From positions 1 to 9,257 of the forward strand of contig JAGTSD010000043.1 of the NCBI GenBank assembly GCA_018262135.1: DNA of 9,257 bases, read 5' to 3'. The notes under the pieces are model-generated. The model was not told where the DNA came from and ran no database searches. It saw nothing but the letters and a program-made list of their open reading frames with translations. This document shows, in pieces, positions 1 to 6,260 of the stretch (the stretch's first letter is position 1; each line of letters opens with the position of its first letter). Source of the DNA: Pseudomonadota bacterium. GTDB lineage: Bacteria; Pseudomonadota; Gammaproteobacteria; Competibacterales; Competibacteraceae. The translations under genes and the position numbers were made by a program.

Positions 1-230
1 CTCAAACTACCCGAAGGAATTTGGGTCAGAAGAGTTCCGTCAAGAAAAAGTTCGACCCTGTTGATCCCTACTGAAGATATCGCCCAGCCACGCAAGTTGG
101 AAATCCCGGAGTAAAAACTACCATTCATGGGCTCTTCCAAAGAAAGTTGAATATCTCCAGCAGTTGCAGTCAGGGTTAAAAGAGCAAGGGGAAGCAGTGA
201 ATAGGAGCGAAAAAACTGATGGCTGGGCAT
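1..230 (-). CDS. Exported protein with bacterial Ig-like module (N-terminal part, runs off the window)
   Basis: The frame is open from an ATG at 230 to the window edge, giving 76 residues. Residues 1-24 form a typical Sec signal peptide: a short polar start with one Arg, a hydrophobic core (SLLPLALLTLTATA) and an AxA-like cleavage site near ATAG. The mature part contains LEEPMNG, YSGISNLRGWA and RVELFLDG. These resemble the first strands of Ig-like modules that I recall from exported gammaproteobacterial proteins, so the product probably acts outside the cytoplasm; its ligand is unknown. A GGAG ribosome binding site lies 7-8 bases before the ATG. Third codon positions are much richer in A/T than in the genes to the right, which hints at different ancestry. 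Total length and remaining domains are outside the window. Confidence 0.7.
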   Translation of the reverse strand, partial: MPSHQFFRSYSLLPLALLTLTATAGDIQLSLEEPMNGSFYSGISNLRGWAISSVGINRVELFLDGTLLTQIPSGSL

Positions 231-290
231 GGTTTTTCTCCAGGGGCGACTCGATAAAACAAATAATTGGCGCAGAAAAATACCAATAAT

Positions 291-323
291 ATTATATTAT
301 ATTCGGATGAAAGACATGAACAA
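291..323 (-). promoter_or_regulatory. Possible promoter of the exported-protein gene
   Basis: Read on the minus strand, two overlapping copies of TATAAT occur at 301-296 and 296-291. A weak -35-like TTGTTC lies at 323-318, giving a 16-base spacer to the first copy. The site is about 60 bases upstream of the ATG at 230. The tract is AT-rich on both strands, so a divergent plus-strand promoter is also possible. The -10 match is good and the -35 match is poor (3 of 6). Confidence 0.35.
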
Positions 324-425
324 AAACGCACTAGCAGGTTTGGACGCTTTCTGGTGGACTGATCCGATGGGCGTGCATTTTCCTTAAAAGTTGTATTTAA
401 TTAGCACATTAGGCGGGGAGCGGTA

Positions 426-452
426 GCCGGTTCGGGCTAGCCCGGCTCCGGC
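426..452. promoter_or_regulatory. Inverted repeat in the ETF-QO leader (operator or hairpin candidate)
   Basis: A perfect 12-base palindrome, CGGGCTAGCCCG, lies at 433-444. It is flanked by GCCGG at 426-430 and its complement CCGGC at 448-452, so the symmetry spans 27 bases with small unpaired gaps. It is about 90 bases before the ETF-QO start and has no T-tract, so it does not look like a terminator. It could be a protein-binding site or an mRNA hairpin. I do not recognise the motif. Confidence 0.35.
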
Positions 453-527
453 GGCCTTCCCTACAATTCCGAATCATCGCGGGGACGCGCACGGCGTCGC
501 CCGTCCCTCCAACCCGAAGACGAATCG

Positions 528-533
528 AAGGAG
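528..533 (+). promoter_or_regulatory. Ribosome binding site that decides the GTG start of ETF-QO
   Basis: AAGGAG is followed by a six-base spacer and GTG at 540. The ATG at 555 would need a 21-base spacer. This supports the non-ATG start. Confidence 0.75.
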
Positions 534-539
534 TGTCCG

Positions 540-2174
540 GTGGAACGCGAAAGTATGGAATATGACGTAGTCATCGTCGGCGCCGGCCCGTCCGGCCTGT
601 CGGCAGCCATCCGTCTCAAGCAACTGGCGGCGGAGAACGACCAGGAGGTCAACGTCTGCCTCATCGAAAAAGGCTCCGAGGTCGGCGCGCACATCCTGTC
701 CGGCGCCGTGGTGGAGCCACGCGCTCTGAACGAACTGATTCCGGACTGGAAGGAACGGGGCGCGCCGCTGAACACGCCGGCTACGGAAGACCGCTTCCTG
801 TTTCTGACCCGCGAGACCTCGTACAAGCTGCCTACCCCGCCGTCGATGAACAATCACGGCAATTACATTATCAGTCTGGGCAACCTGTGCCGCTGGCTGG
901 CGACTCAGGCCGAGGAACTGGGGGTGGAGATTTATCCCGGTTTCGCCGCCGCCGAAGTGCTCTACAACGACGGCGGCGCGGTGGTCGGCGTAGCCACCGG
1001 CGACATGGGCGTGGGCCGTGACGGCCAGCCGACCGACCAGTTCGCGCCGGGCATGGAACTACGCGCCCGCTACACGCTGTTCGCCGAGGGCTGTCGCGGC
1101 TCGCTGACCAAGACCTTGTTCGAGCGCTTCAATCTGCGCGAGGGCGTGGACCCGCAGACCTACGGCATCGGCATCAAGGAACTGTGGGAAATTGATCCGG
1201 CCAAACACCAGCCGGGCAAGATCATCCACACCGTCGGCTGGCCGCTGGACGCCAGCACCTATGGTGGCTCCTTCCTGTATCACCTGGAGAATAACCAGGT
1301 GGCGGTCGGGTTCGTGATCGGCCTGGGCTACACCAATCCGCATTTGTATCCGTTCGAGGAATTCCAGCGCTTCAAGACCCATCCCGACATTCGCCCGACC
1401 TTCGAGGGTGGCCGGCGCATCGCCTACGGGGCGCGCGCCATTTCGGCGGGTGGCATCCAGTCCATACCCAAGCTGACCTTCCCCGGTGGCGTACTGATCG
1501 GCGATACCGCTGGCTTCCTCAACATGCCCAAGATCAAGGGTACCCATACCGCGATGAAATCCGGGATGATTGCGGCGGAGGCGGTGTTCGCAGCCGTGAA
1601 AGCTGAACGCAGTGCGGACGAAGTGACAGAATATCCCGAGCAGTTCCGGCAAAGCTGGCTGTGGCAGGAACTCTACCAGGTTCGCAACATCAAGCCGTCG
1701 TTCAGTTGGGGGCTGTGGGCAGCGATGGCCTATTCAGCACTCGATACCTACATTCTCCGGGGCAAGGCCCCGTGGACGCTGCACCACAAGCCGGATCACG
1801 CCAAGCTGAAGCCAGCCAGCGAATGCCCGAAGATCGAGTATCCCAAGCCGGATGGCAAGGTCAGCTTCGACCGGCTGTCCTCGGTGTTCATCTCCAATAC
1901 CAATCATGAAGAGGATCAGCCCTGCCATCTGGTGTTGAAGGACCCGACGGTTCCGATTCGGATCAATCTGGCGTTGTACGACGCGCCCGAGCAGCGCTAC
2001 TGCCCGGCGGGGGTGTACGAGATCGTCCGGGACAACGATGGCAGTAACCCGCGCTTGCAGATCAACGCCCAGAACTGTGTCCATTGCAAGACCTGCGACA
2101 TCAAGGATCCCACCCAGAACATCAACTGGGTGACACCGCAGGGCGGTGGCGGGCCGAATTATCCGAATATGTAA
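540..2174 (+). CDS. Electron transfer flavoprotein-ubiquinone oxidoreductase (ETF-QO)
   Basis: This 544-residue protein is the membrane-associated enzyme that takes electrons from reduced electron transfer flavoprotein (fed by acyl-CoA and amino-acid dehydrogenases) and passes them to ubiquinone. The animal orthologue is ETFDH. An N-terminal FAD-binding motif [11 protein letters not shown] is at about residues 13-23, and a second FAD-contact motif GDTAGF is in the middle. The C-terminal 4Fe-4S cluster ligands are present as Cys488, Cys513, Cys516 and Cys519 (CVHCKTC). Length and cysteine spacing fit the bacterial family. The GTG start at 540 is chosen because AAGGAG at 528-533 lies six bases before it; the ATG five codons later is too far from that site. 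No etfA or etfB is visible here. It reads as a single-gene transcript ended by the terminator just downstream. Confidence 0.95.
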   Translation: MERESMEYDVVIVGAGPSGLSAAIRLKQLAAENDQEVNVCLIEKGSEVGAHILSGAVVEPRALNELIPDWKERGAPLNTPATEDRFLFLTRETSYKLPTPPSMNNHGNYIISLGNLCRWLATQAEELGVEIYPGFAAAEVLYNDGGAVVGVATGDMGVGRDGQPTDQFAPGMELRARYTLFAEGCRGSLTKTLFERFNLREGVDPQTYGIGIKELWEIDPAKHQPGKIIHTVGWPLDASTYGGSFLYHLENNQVAVGFVIGLGYTNPHLYPFEEFQRFKTHPDIRPTFEGGRRIAYGARAISAGGIQSIPKLTFPGGVLIGDTAGFLNMPKIKGTHTAMKSGMIAAEAVFAAVKAERSADEVTEYPEQFRQSWLWQELYQVRNIKPSFSWGLWAAMAYSALDTYILRGKAPWTLHHKPDHAKLKPASECPKIEYPKPDGKVSFDRLSSVFISNTNHEEDQPCHLVLKDPTVPIRINLALYDAPEQRYCPAGVYEIVRDNDGSNPRLQINAQNCVHCKTCDIKDPTQNINWVTPQGGGGPNYPNM

Positions 2175-2188
2175 GCGTTGATTCATGG

Positions 2189-2216
2189 AAAAAGCCCGGC
2201 GCGTCCGGGCTTTTTT
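2189..2216 (+). terminator. Intrinsic terminator after ETF-QO
   Basis: An 11-base stem (AAAAAGCCCGG at 2189-2199 paired with CCGGGCTTTTT at 2205-2215) with a five-base loop is followed by a run of T. It starts 15 bases after the ETF-QO stop and separates that gene from rhdA. The A-run on the 5' side means it could also work in the other direction. Confidence 0.9.
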
Positions 2217-2257
2217 GTGCAAACTATCGCGCCAGGTTCATTCAGGAGCTTGTTTGG

Positions 2258-3088
2258 ATGTCCACCACGCCCGCCCTGCCGTTATTGATCGAACCGGAAC
2301 AGCTTCAACCCTGTCTCGCTGACCCGGCGATCCTGATCGTGGATCTGTGCGATCCCGCCCGCTACACCACTACCGGGCACATTCCCGGCGCGGTGCATCT
2401 CGACTATGCGGATCTGGTGTGGGCCGAACCGCCGGCGATGGGTTTGTTGCCGGATGAAGCACATCTGAGCGAAGTGCTGTCGCGGCTCGGCCTGACCCCG
2501 GACCGGCAGGTGGTCGCCTACGACGACGAGGGCAACGGTCGCGCTGGCCGGCTGCTGTGGACGCTGGCGGCGCTCGGCCACGAACGGGTGGCGCTGCTCA
2601 ATGGTGGCATCCACGCCTGGGACGCCGCCGGCGGATCGCTGGAAGCCGGACTTCGCCACCCGCCGCCCAGCGCATACCAGGCCCGTTTCGACGAGCCGCC
2701 GACGGTGATCGCCGACAAGGATTACCTGCTGGCGCGGCTGGGTCAGCCGGACCTGGCGCTGCTGGATACTCGCACAGCGGCTGAATTTGCCGGTTTGGAC
2801 GTGCGCGCCGCCCGGGGCGGCCACATCCCCGGCGCGGTGAATCTGAACTGGACCGACGCCATGGACCCGCAACGGCAATGGCGCTTGCAACCCGATCCAG
2901 TGCTGCGCAAACTGCTGGAAACCCGGGGCGTGACGCCCGACCAGGAGGTGATCGTGTATTGCCAGACCCATCACCGTTCGGCGCATACCTACTGGGTGTT
3001 GTGCTATTTGGGCTATCCTCGGGTGCGCGGCTATCCCGGCGCCTGGTCGGAATGGGGCAATGATCCCGGATTGCCGGTCGAACGCTGA
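2258..3088 (+). CDS. rhdA: Rhodanese-type sulfurtransferase, RhdA-like
   Basis: This 276-residue cytoplasmic protein has two tandem rhodanese domains, as in thiosulfate and 3-mercaptopyruvate sulfurtransferases. The N-terminal domain (about residues 10-130) has the fold motif GHIPGAVHLDY but no cysteine at its loop (DDEGNGRAG), so it is the inactive copy. The C-terminal domain has HIPGAVNLNW and the active-site loop CQTHHR starting at Cys235. That loop is the one known from Azotobacter vinelandii RhdA and differs from the CRKGVT of classical rhodanese and the CGSGVT of mercaptopyruvate enzymes. It probably carries a persulfide sulfur on Cys235; the physiological acceptor is not shown by sequence. 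ATG at 2258 has AGGAG nine bases upstream; the frame is open further upstream but crosses the terminator. It converges on orn with a 19-base gap. Confidence 0.9.
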   Translation: MSTTPALPLLIEPEQLQPCLADPAILIVDLCDPARYTTTGHIPGAVHLDYADLVWAEPPAMGLLPDEAHLSEVLSRLGLTPDRQVVAYDDEGNGRAGRLLWTLAALGHERVALLNGGIHAWDAAGGSLEAGLRHPPPSAYQARFDEPPTVIADKDYLLARLGQPDLALLDTRTAAEFAGLDVRAARGGHIPGAVNLNWTDAMDPQRQWRLQPDPVLRKLLETRGVTPDQEVIVYCQTHHRSAHTYWVLCYLGYPRVRGYPGAWSEWGNDPGLPVER

Positions 3089-3107
3089 CGGGTCGGTCAT
3101 TGCGAAT

Positions 3108-3662
3108 TCATTCGGCAGCGTCCGCCGCCACGAACAGCCGCTCGCGATAGAAACGCAACTCCTCGATGGAATCGCGGATGTCCTGCAACGCCAGATGGGT
3201 CGAAGTCTTGTTGAAGCCCTTGCTCCGTTCCGGATACCAGCGCCGGGCCAGTTCCTTGAGCGTGCTCACGTCCAGGTTGCGGTAATGAAAATACGCTTCC
3301 AGTTCCGGCATGCAGCGCGCCAGAAACCGCCGGTCCTGGCAAATGCTGTTGCCGCACATCGGCGATTTGCCCTTGGGGACGTGCAGGCCCAGGAACTCCA
3401 GAGTCCGCGCTTCGGCCTCGCGCTCGGTTACTTGGCTGGCGCGAACCCGCGCGATCAGACCGGACTCGCCATGCTGCTTCTGGTTCCAGTCGTCCATCTG
3501 CGCCAGCACCGTATCGCCCTGATGGATGGCCAGCACCGGCCCTTCGGCGAGAATAGCGAGCTGGCTGTCGGTGACGATGGTGGCGATTTCGATGATGCGG
3601 TCGGTCTGGGAATCCAGGCCAGTCATTTCCAAATCAATCCAGATCAGGTTATCGGGGGACAT
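3108..3662 (-). CDS. orn: Oligoribonuclease
   Basis: This 184-residue 3'-to-5' exoribonuclease degrades very short RNAs (2-5 nucleotides), including pGpG, so it finishes mRNA turnover and cyclic-di-GMP breakdown in the cytoplasm. All five DEDDh catalytic residues are present: Asp10 and Glu12 in [10 protein letters not shown], Asp110 in [12 protein letters not shown], and His156 and Asp161 in [11 protein letters not shown]. Their spacing matches the E. coli enzyme, shifted by two. Length is the usual one (E. coli 181). The start at 3662 puts WIDLEMTG at the expected distance; the upstream GAAG is only a weak ribosome binding site. It diverges from rsgA over 114 bases and converges with rhdA. 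The orn/rsgA pairing is common in gammaproteobacteria. Confidence 0.96.
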   Translation of the reverse strand: MSPDNLIWIDLEMTGLDSQTDRIIEIATIVTDSQLAILAEGPVLAIHQGDTVLAQMDDWNQKQHGESGLIARVRASQVTEREAEARTLEFLGLHVPKGKSPMCGNSICQDRRFLARCMPELEAYFHYRNLDVSTLKELARRWYPERSKGFNKTSTHLALQDIRDSIEELRFYRERLFVAADAAE

Positions 3663-3681
3663 GGGTTCTTCGGGGGATAGG

Positions 3682-3729
3682 GTCGGAGTGGGAGAGGGTA
3701 GCTGTCGGTGGGAGATGGGCGAGGGTAGC
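3682..3729. repeat. Imperfect direct repeat in the orn-rsgA intergenic region
   Basis: Two related purine-rich units are adjacent. The first (3682-3702) begins GTCGG and ends GGGTAGC with GTGGGAGA inside. The second (3704-3729) begins GTCGG, contains GTGGGAGA and ends GGGTAGC, with an extra TGGGCGA. On the minus strand the orn leader is therefore a C/T-rich repeat. No function is evident; it may be a degenerate intergenic repeat family. Confidence 0.55.
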
Positions 3730-3776
3730 CAGGCAAAAGTTTACGCTGAATCCAGCGGGCGTGGGATGATTCGGGC

Positions 3777-4802
3777 ATGGCTGGCCGCCGGCTGACCCAG
3801 CGCCAGCGGGAACAGATCCAGCGCGGGCAGGAACGCCGTCTCGAGCGCGCTGGCCAGCGGCTGGCATCGCGGGACGACGCCGGGCTGGGTTCCGAACAGA
3901 CCGGCCTGGTCATCGCCCATCAGGGGCGGACCCTGGTGGTCGAGGATGCGGCCGGCCAGTTGTACCATTGCGCCGCGCGGCAGAATCTGGGCCGGCTGGC
4001 CTGCGGCGACCGGGTTGTCTGGCAGGCGTCCGGCGCGAGGGAGGGTGTGATCGTGGCAGTGAACGAACGCCGCTCGCTGCTGACCCGCCGCGACTATCAC
4101 GGCCAGCCGCGCCCGGTGGCTGCCAATCTCGACGCGGTGGCGGTGGTGCTGGCGCCGGAGCCGGAGCCGAGCGAACCCCTGATTGACCGCTATCTGGTCG
4201 CCATCGCCGCCATCGGCGTCCGGGGCCTGCTGGTGCTGAACAAGCTGGATCTGCTGGATGCGCCGGCACTGGCGGCGTTGACCGAACGGCTGGAGCCGTA
4301 CCGCCGGATCGGTTATCCGCTGCTGCTGGCCAGCAGCCACACCGCCCATGGCCTGGACGAGTTGCGGGCTTGGCTGCGCGGCCACGTCAGCCTGCTGGCC
4401 GGTCAGTCGGGCGTCGGCAAGTCCTCGCTGATCAAGGCGCTGCTGCCGGATCGCCGGATTCGTATCCAGGCCGTGTCCGAGGCTACTGGCCACGGCGCCC
4501 ATACCACCAGCGGCAGCACGCTTTATCATCTGCCGGACGGCGGCGATCTGATCGACACACCCGGCGTGCGCAGCTTTGAACTGGGAGACATCAGCTTGAA
4601 CGATCTGGACCGGGGCTTCGCGGACATCGCCCCCTACCTGGGCCGCTGCCGGTTTTCCGACTGCCGCCACGACGCCGAACCGGATTGCGCGCTGCGGGAA
4701 GCGGTGGCGTGCGGCGCGATCGCCCCGCGCCGGCTGGACAGTTACCGGCAACTGCACGCCGCGCTGGCCATGGCAGGGAAACCGGGCCGGTCATCGGCAT
4801 GA
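3777..4802 (+). CDS. rsgA: Small-subunit ribosome biogenesis GTPase RsgA (YjeQ)
   Basis: This 341-residue GTPase binds the maturing 30S subunit and helps its late assembly. The domain order is family-specific: a basic N-terminal tail (residues 1-30), an OB-fold (about 40-100), a circularly permuted GTPase and a C-terminal zinc site. The permuted order is visible, with G4 NKLD at 155-158 before G1 GQSGVGKSS at 209-217, the GHGAHTTS switch at about 239-246 and G3 DTPG at 260-263. The zinc ligands are Cys291, Cys296, His298 and Cys304. Length is close to E. coli (350). The ATG at 3777 has only a weak GGGA ten bases upstream, but no other start suits the basic N-terminus. Its stop overlaps the start of the downstream LysE-type gene. 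Confidence 0.96.
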   Translation: MAGRRLTQRQREQIQRGQERRLERAGQRLASRDDAGLGSEQTGLVIAHQGRTLVVEDAAGQLYHCAARQNLGRLACGDRVVWQASGAREGVIVAVNERRSLLTRRDYHGQPRPVAANLDAVAVVLAPEPEPSEPLIDRYLVAIAAIGVRGLLVLNKLDLLDAPALAALTERLEPYRRIGYPLLLASSHTAHGLDELRAWLRGHVSLLAGQSGVGKSSLIKALLPDRRIRIQAVSEATGHGAHTTSGSTLYHLPDGGDLIDTPGVRSFELGDISLNDLDRGFADIAPYLGRCRFSDCRHDAEPDCALREAVACGAIAPRRLDSYRQLHAALAMAGKPGRSSA

Positions 4803-5407
4803 TCGCTTTTCTGCTGTCCGGCATTCTCCTGGGCCTGAGCAGCGGACTTTCGCCAGGGCCGTTGCTGACCCTGGTCGTCAGCGAAACCCTGCGCCACGGC
4901 GCGCGGGCCGGGATTGGGGTGGCGCTGGCGCCGCTGCTGACCGACCTGCCGATCATTCTGGCGGCGGTGCTGCTGTTGCGGCCACTGACCGACCAGACCG
5001 TGCCGCTGGCGCTGATTAATCTGGGCGGTGGGTTGTATCTGGCCTGGCTGGGGATTCAGGGCGTGCGCTTTCGGGGTGCGGAACTGGAGCCGAGCGACCC
5101 AGCCGGTTCGCTGCGGCGTGGAGTAATCGCCAATTTCCTCAATCCCAGCCCCTATCTGTTCTGGCTGGCAGTGGGCGCGCCGACCGTGCTGGCGGCCTGG
5201 CGGGAGGGTTGGCCAGCGGCAGCGGTGTTCATCGTCGCGTTTTACGCGCTGCTGGTCGGCTCCAAAGTGCTACTGGCGCTGGCGCTGGGCCGCGCCCGCC
5301 ACCTCCTGCGCAGCGGCGGCTATATTCTCCTCATGCGCGGCCTGGGGTTATTGCTGCTGGGGTATGCGCTGCTATTCCTGCGTGAGAGCGGGCGGCTGCT
5401 GGCCTGA
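4799..5407 (+). CDS. LysE/RhtB-family amino acid exporter
   Basis: This 202-residue inner-membrane protein has about five to six hydrophobic segments (roughly residues 3-25, 40-60, 68-88, 118-133, 138-163 and 175-195). The family signature GLSPGP is at residues 16-21, followed by GARAGIGVALAPLL; further conserved pieces are NLGGGLYLAWLGI and GVIANFLNPSPYLFW. LysE-family proteins export amino acids or related small molecules using the proton gradient; the substrate cannot be read from sequence. The ATG at 4799 overlaps the rsgA stop as ATGA and there is no strong ribosome binding site, so translation is probably coupled to rsgA. The frame is open further upstream inside rsgA, but starting at 4799 places the first membrane segment directly at the N-terminus, as in the family. 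Confidence 0.88.
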   Translation: MIAFLLSGILLGLSSGLSPGPLLTLVVSETLRHGARAGIGVALAPLLTDLPIILAAVLLLRPLTDQTVPLALINLGGGLYLAWLGIQGVRFRGAELEPSDPAGSLRRGVIANFLNPSPYLFWLAVGAPTVLAAWREGWPAAAVFIVAFYALLVGSKVLLALALGRARHLLRSGGYILLMRGLGLLLLGYALLFLRESGRLLA

Positions 5408-5461
5408 ACCGTCATTCCACGCTATCGAACTCTCCCGATATTTCCATTCGGCCTGACTGCG

Positions 5462-5911
5462 ATGACCACTTCCGAGCCCCTGCGACAAACCGTTCGAACC
5501 CTGCTGGATTCCCAGATTCAAGGGGTGCTGGCGACCCAGCACCAGGAACAGCCCTACACCAGCCTGATGGCCTTCGCCGTCACCCCCGATCTGCGTCAAA
5601 TCGTGTTCGCCACCGCGCGGGCGACGCAGAAATACGCCAACCTGCTAGCCAATCCCCGCGCATCGCTGCTGGTTGATAATCGGTGCAACAGCACCGCCGA
5701 CTATGAGAATGCCGTGGCCGTCTCCGTGCAGGGCGTGGTTCGGGAGGCCGACCCAAAACGGCGCGCGGAGTTGCTGGAACTCTACCTGCGCAAGCACCCG
5801 CGACTGCGCGAATTCGCCTCGGCCGCCGAATGCGCGCTGTTGCAACTGGACGTGGAATGCTACTACGTGGTCAGCCAGTTTCAGAGCGTGGCCGAAATGC
5901 GGATGGTTTGA
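5462..5911 (+). CDS. Pyridoxamine 5'-phosphate oxidase-family (FMN split-barrel) protein
   Basis: This small 149-residue cytoplasmic protein has the pattern of the PNPOx-like split barrel: GVLATQHQEQPYTSLMAFAV (residues 21-40) as the first strands, then RQIVFATARATQKYANL (45-61) and NPRASLLVDNR (64-74), where related proteins contact the FMN phosphate. The C-terminal part includes HPRLREF and CYYVVSQFQSV. Members bind FMN, F420 or heme-related ligands and have varied or unknown substrates, so a true PdxH role should not be assumed; it is shorter than PdxH (about 218). The start has no strong ribosome binding site, and 54 bases separate it from the LysE-type gene. It could be the third gene of that transcript or have its own promoter. 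Confidence 0.8.
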   Translation: MTTSEPLRQTVRTLLDSQIQGVLATQHQEQPYTSLMAFAVTPDLRQIVFATARATQKYANLLANPRASLLVDNRCNSTADYENAVAVSVQGVVREADPKRRAELLELYLRKHPRLREFASAAECALLQLDVECYYVVSQFQSVAEMRMV

Positions 5912-5928
5912 AGTTTTATGAATCAGCG

Positions 5929-5956
5929 GCCAAACCGTTATCTATACGCCAAACCG
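5929..5956 (+). repeat. Short direct repeat GCCAAACCG
   Basis: GCCAAACCG occurs at 5929-5937 and again at 5948-5956, a 19-base period (about two helical turns), in the 131-base gap between the PNPOx-like gene and the 66-residue ORF. It could be a pair of protein-binding half-sites or chance. Confidence 0.3.
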
Positions 5957-6042
5957 ACGTGTGCCAACAGCCGATTGAGCTTGTCGTCGAGAAATTCGCA
6001 CCGTCGCTGCAGGGGTATTTTTCCCTATCAGGCAACTGGATT

Positions 6043-6243
6043 ATGGTAATCCGCGAGTTCTACGCTGATTTCAATGCCACCTTCAAGCCGCGCGATCTGG
6101 CAGTGGCCGAACGCTACCGGAACCAGTTCCCCAGCCTGAACCTGTTCACCATCGCCGAGGTATTCGGTGGCTGGGTCAAGGCGCAGGCGGCGCACTTCAA
6201 GGACGGCGGCACCTTCGATCAAATCTATCAGCAGGGCCGCTAG
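6043..6243 (+). CDS. Hypothetical protein, 66 residues
   Basis: I do not recognise this gene. The frame has strong C/G preference at third positions from the ATG at 6043 to the TAG at 6241-6243, which suggests real coding; upstream of 6043 the same frame stays open but the bias weakens. The product is soluble and mixed in charge, with FYADFNATFKPRDL near the start and a C-terminal half that looks helical (FTIAEVFGGWVKAQAAHFKD). No signal peptide, membrane segment or cysteine is present. A clear ribosome binding site is lacking (an AGG about 11 bases upstream), and a GTG at 5959 is an alternative start. It could also be the tail of a decayed longer gene. It ends 10 bases from the end of the opposing 130-residue gene. 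Confidence 0.5.
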   Translation: MVIREFYADFNATFKPRDLAVAERYRNQFPSLNLFTIAEVFGGWVKAQAAHFKDGGTFDQIYQQGR

Positions 6244-6260
6244 GCCTGCCGGTTCAGGCC
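6243..6260. terminator. Small hairpin between convergent orphan genes (weak candidate)
   Basis: GGCCTG at 6243-6248 and CAGGCC at 6255-6260 form a six-base stem with a six-base loop, exactly at the junction of the two convergent genes. There is no T-run on either side, so intrinsic termination is uncertain. Confidence 0.25.

Larger units (their letters stand above)
231..539. other. Divergent intergenic region between the exported-protein gene and ETF-QO
   Basis: These 309 bases contain no convincing gene. The left part (about 241-405) is AT-rich and carries the alternating A/T tract at 286-303. A 26-codon open frame with ATG at 307 and TAA at 385-387 is present but has no Shine-Dalgarno sequence. 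A second AT-rich patch with TTTAAT at 396-401 could be a -10 element for ETF-QO, but no good -35 is visible. From about 411 the sequence turns GC-rich and contains the palindrome at 426-452. The last 12 bases hold the ETF-QO ribosome binding site. Confidence 0.6.

Noticed and set aside
461..857. Two minus-strand frames opposite the start of ETF-QO
   Set aside because: Both are shadows of the conserved FAD-binding region of ETF-QO.
1059..1652. 197-codon open frame on the minus strand inside ETF-QO
   Set aside because: It is antisense to conserved ETF-QO coding sequence with no recognisable motifs.
3741..4757. 338-codon minus-strand frame opposite rsgA
   Set aside because: rsgA on the other strand has every family motif in order; this is its shadow.
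5830..6042. Upstream extension of the 66-residue gene into the PNPOx-like gene
   Set aside because: The first 80 bases overlap convincing coding sequence in another frame, and third-position bias is weak until 6043.
5918..6049. 43-codon ORF starting ATGAATCAG after the PNPOx-like gene
   Set aside because: No ribosome binding site, Arg/Ser-rich product, and it overlaps the better supported 66-residue frame.
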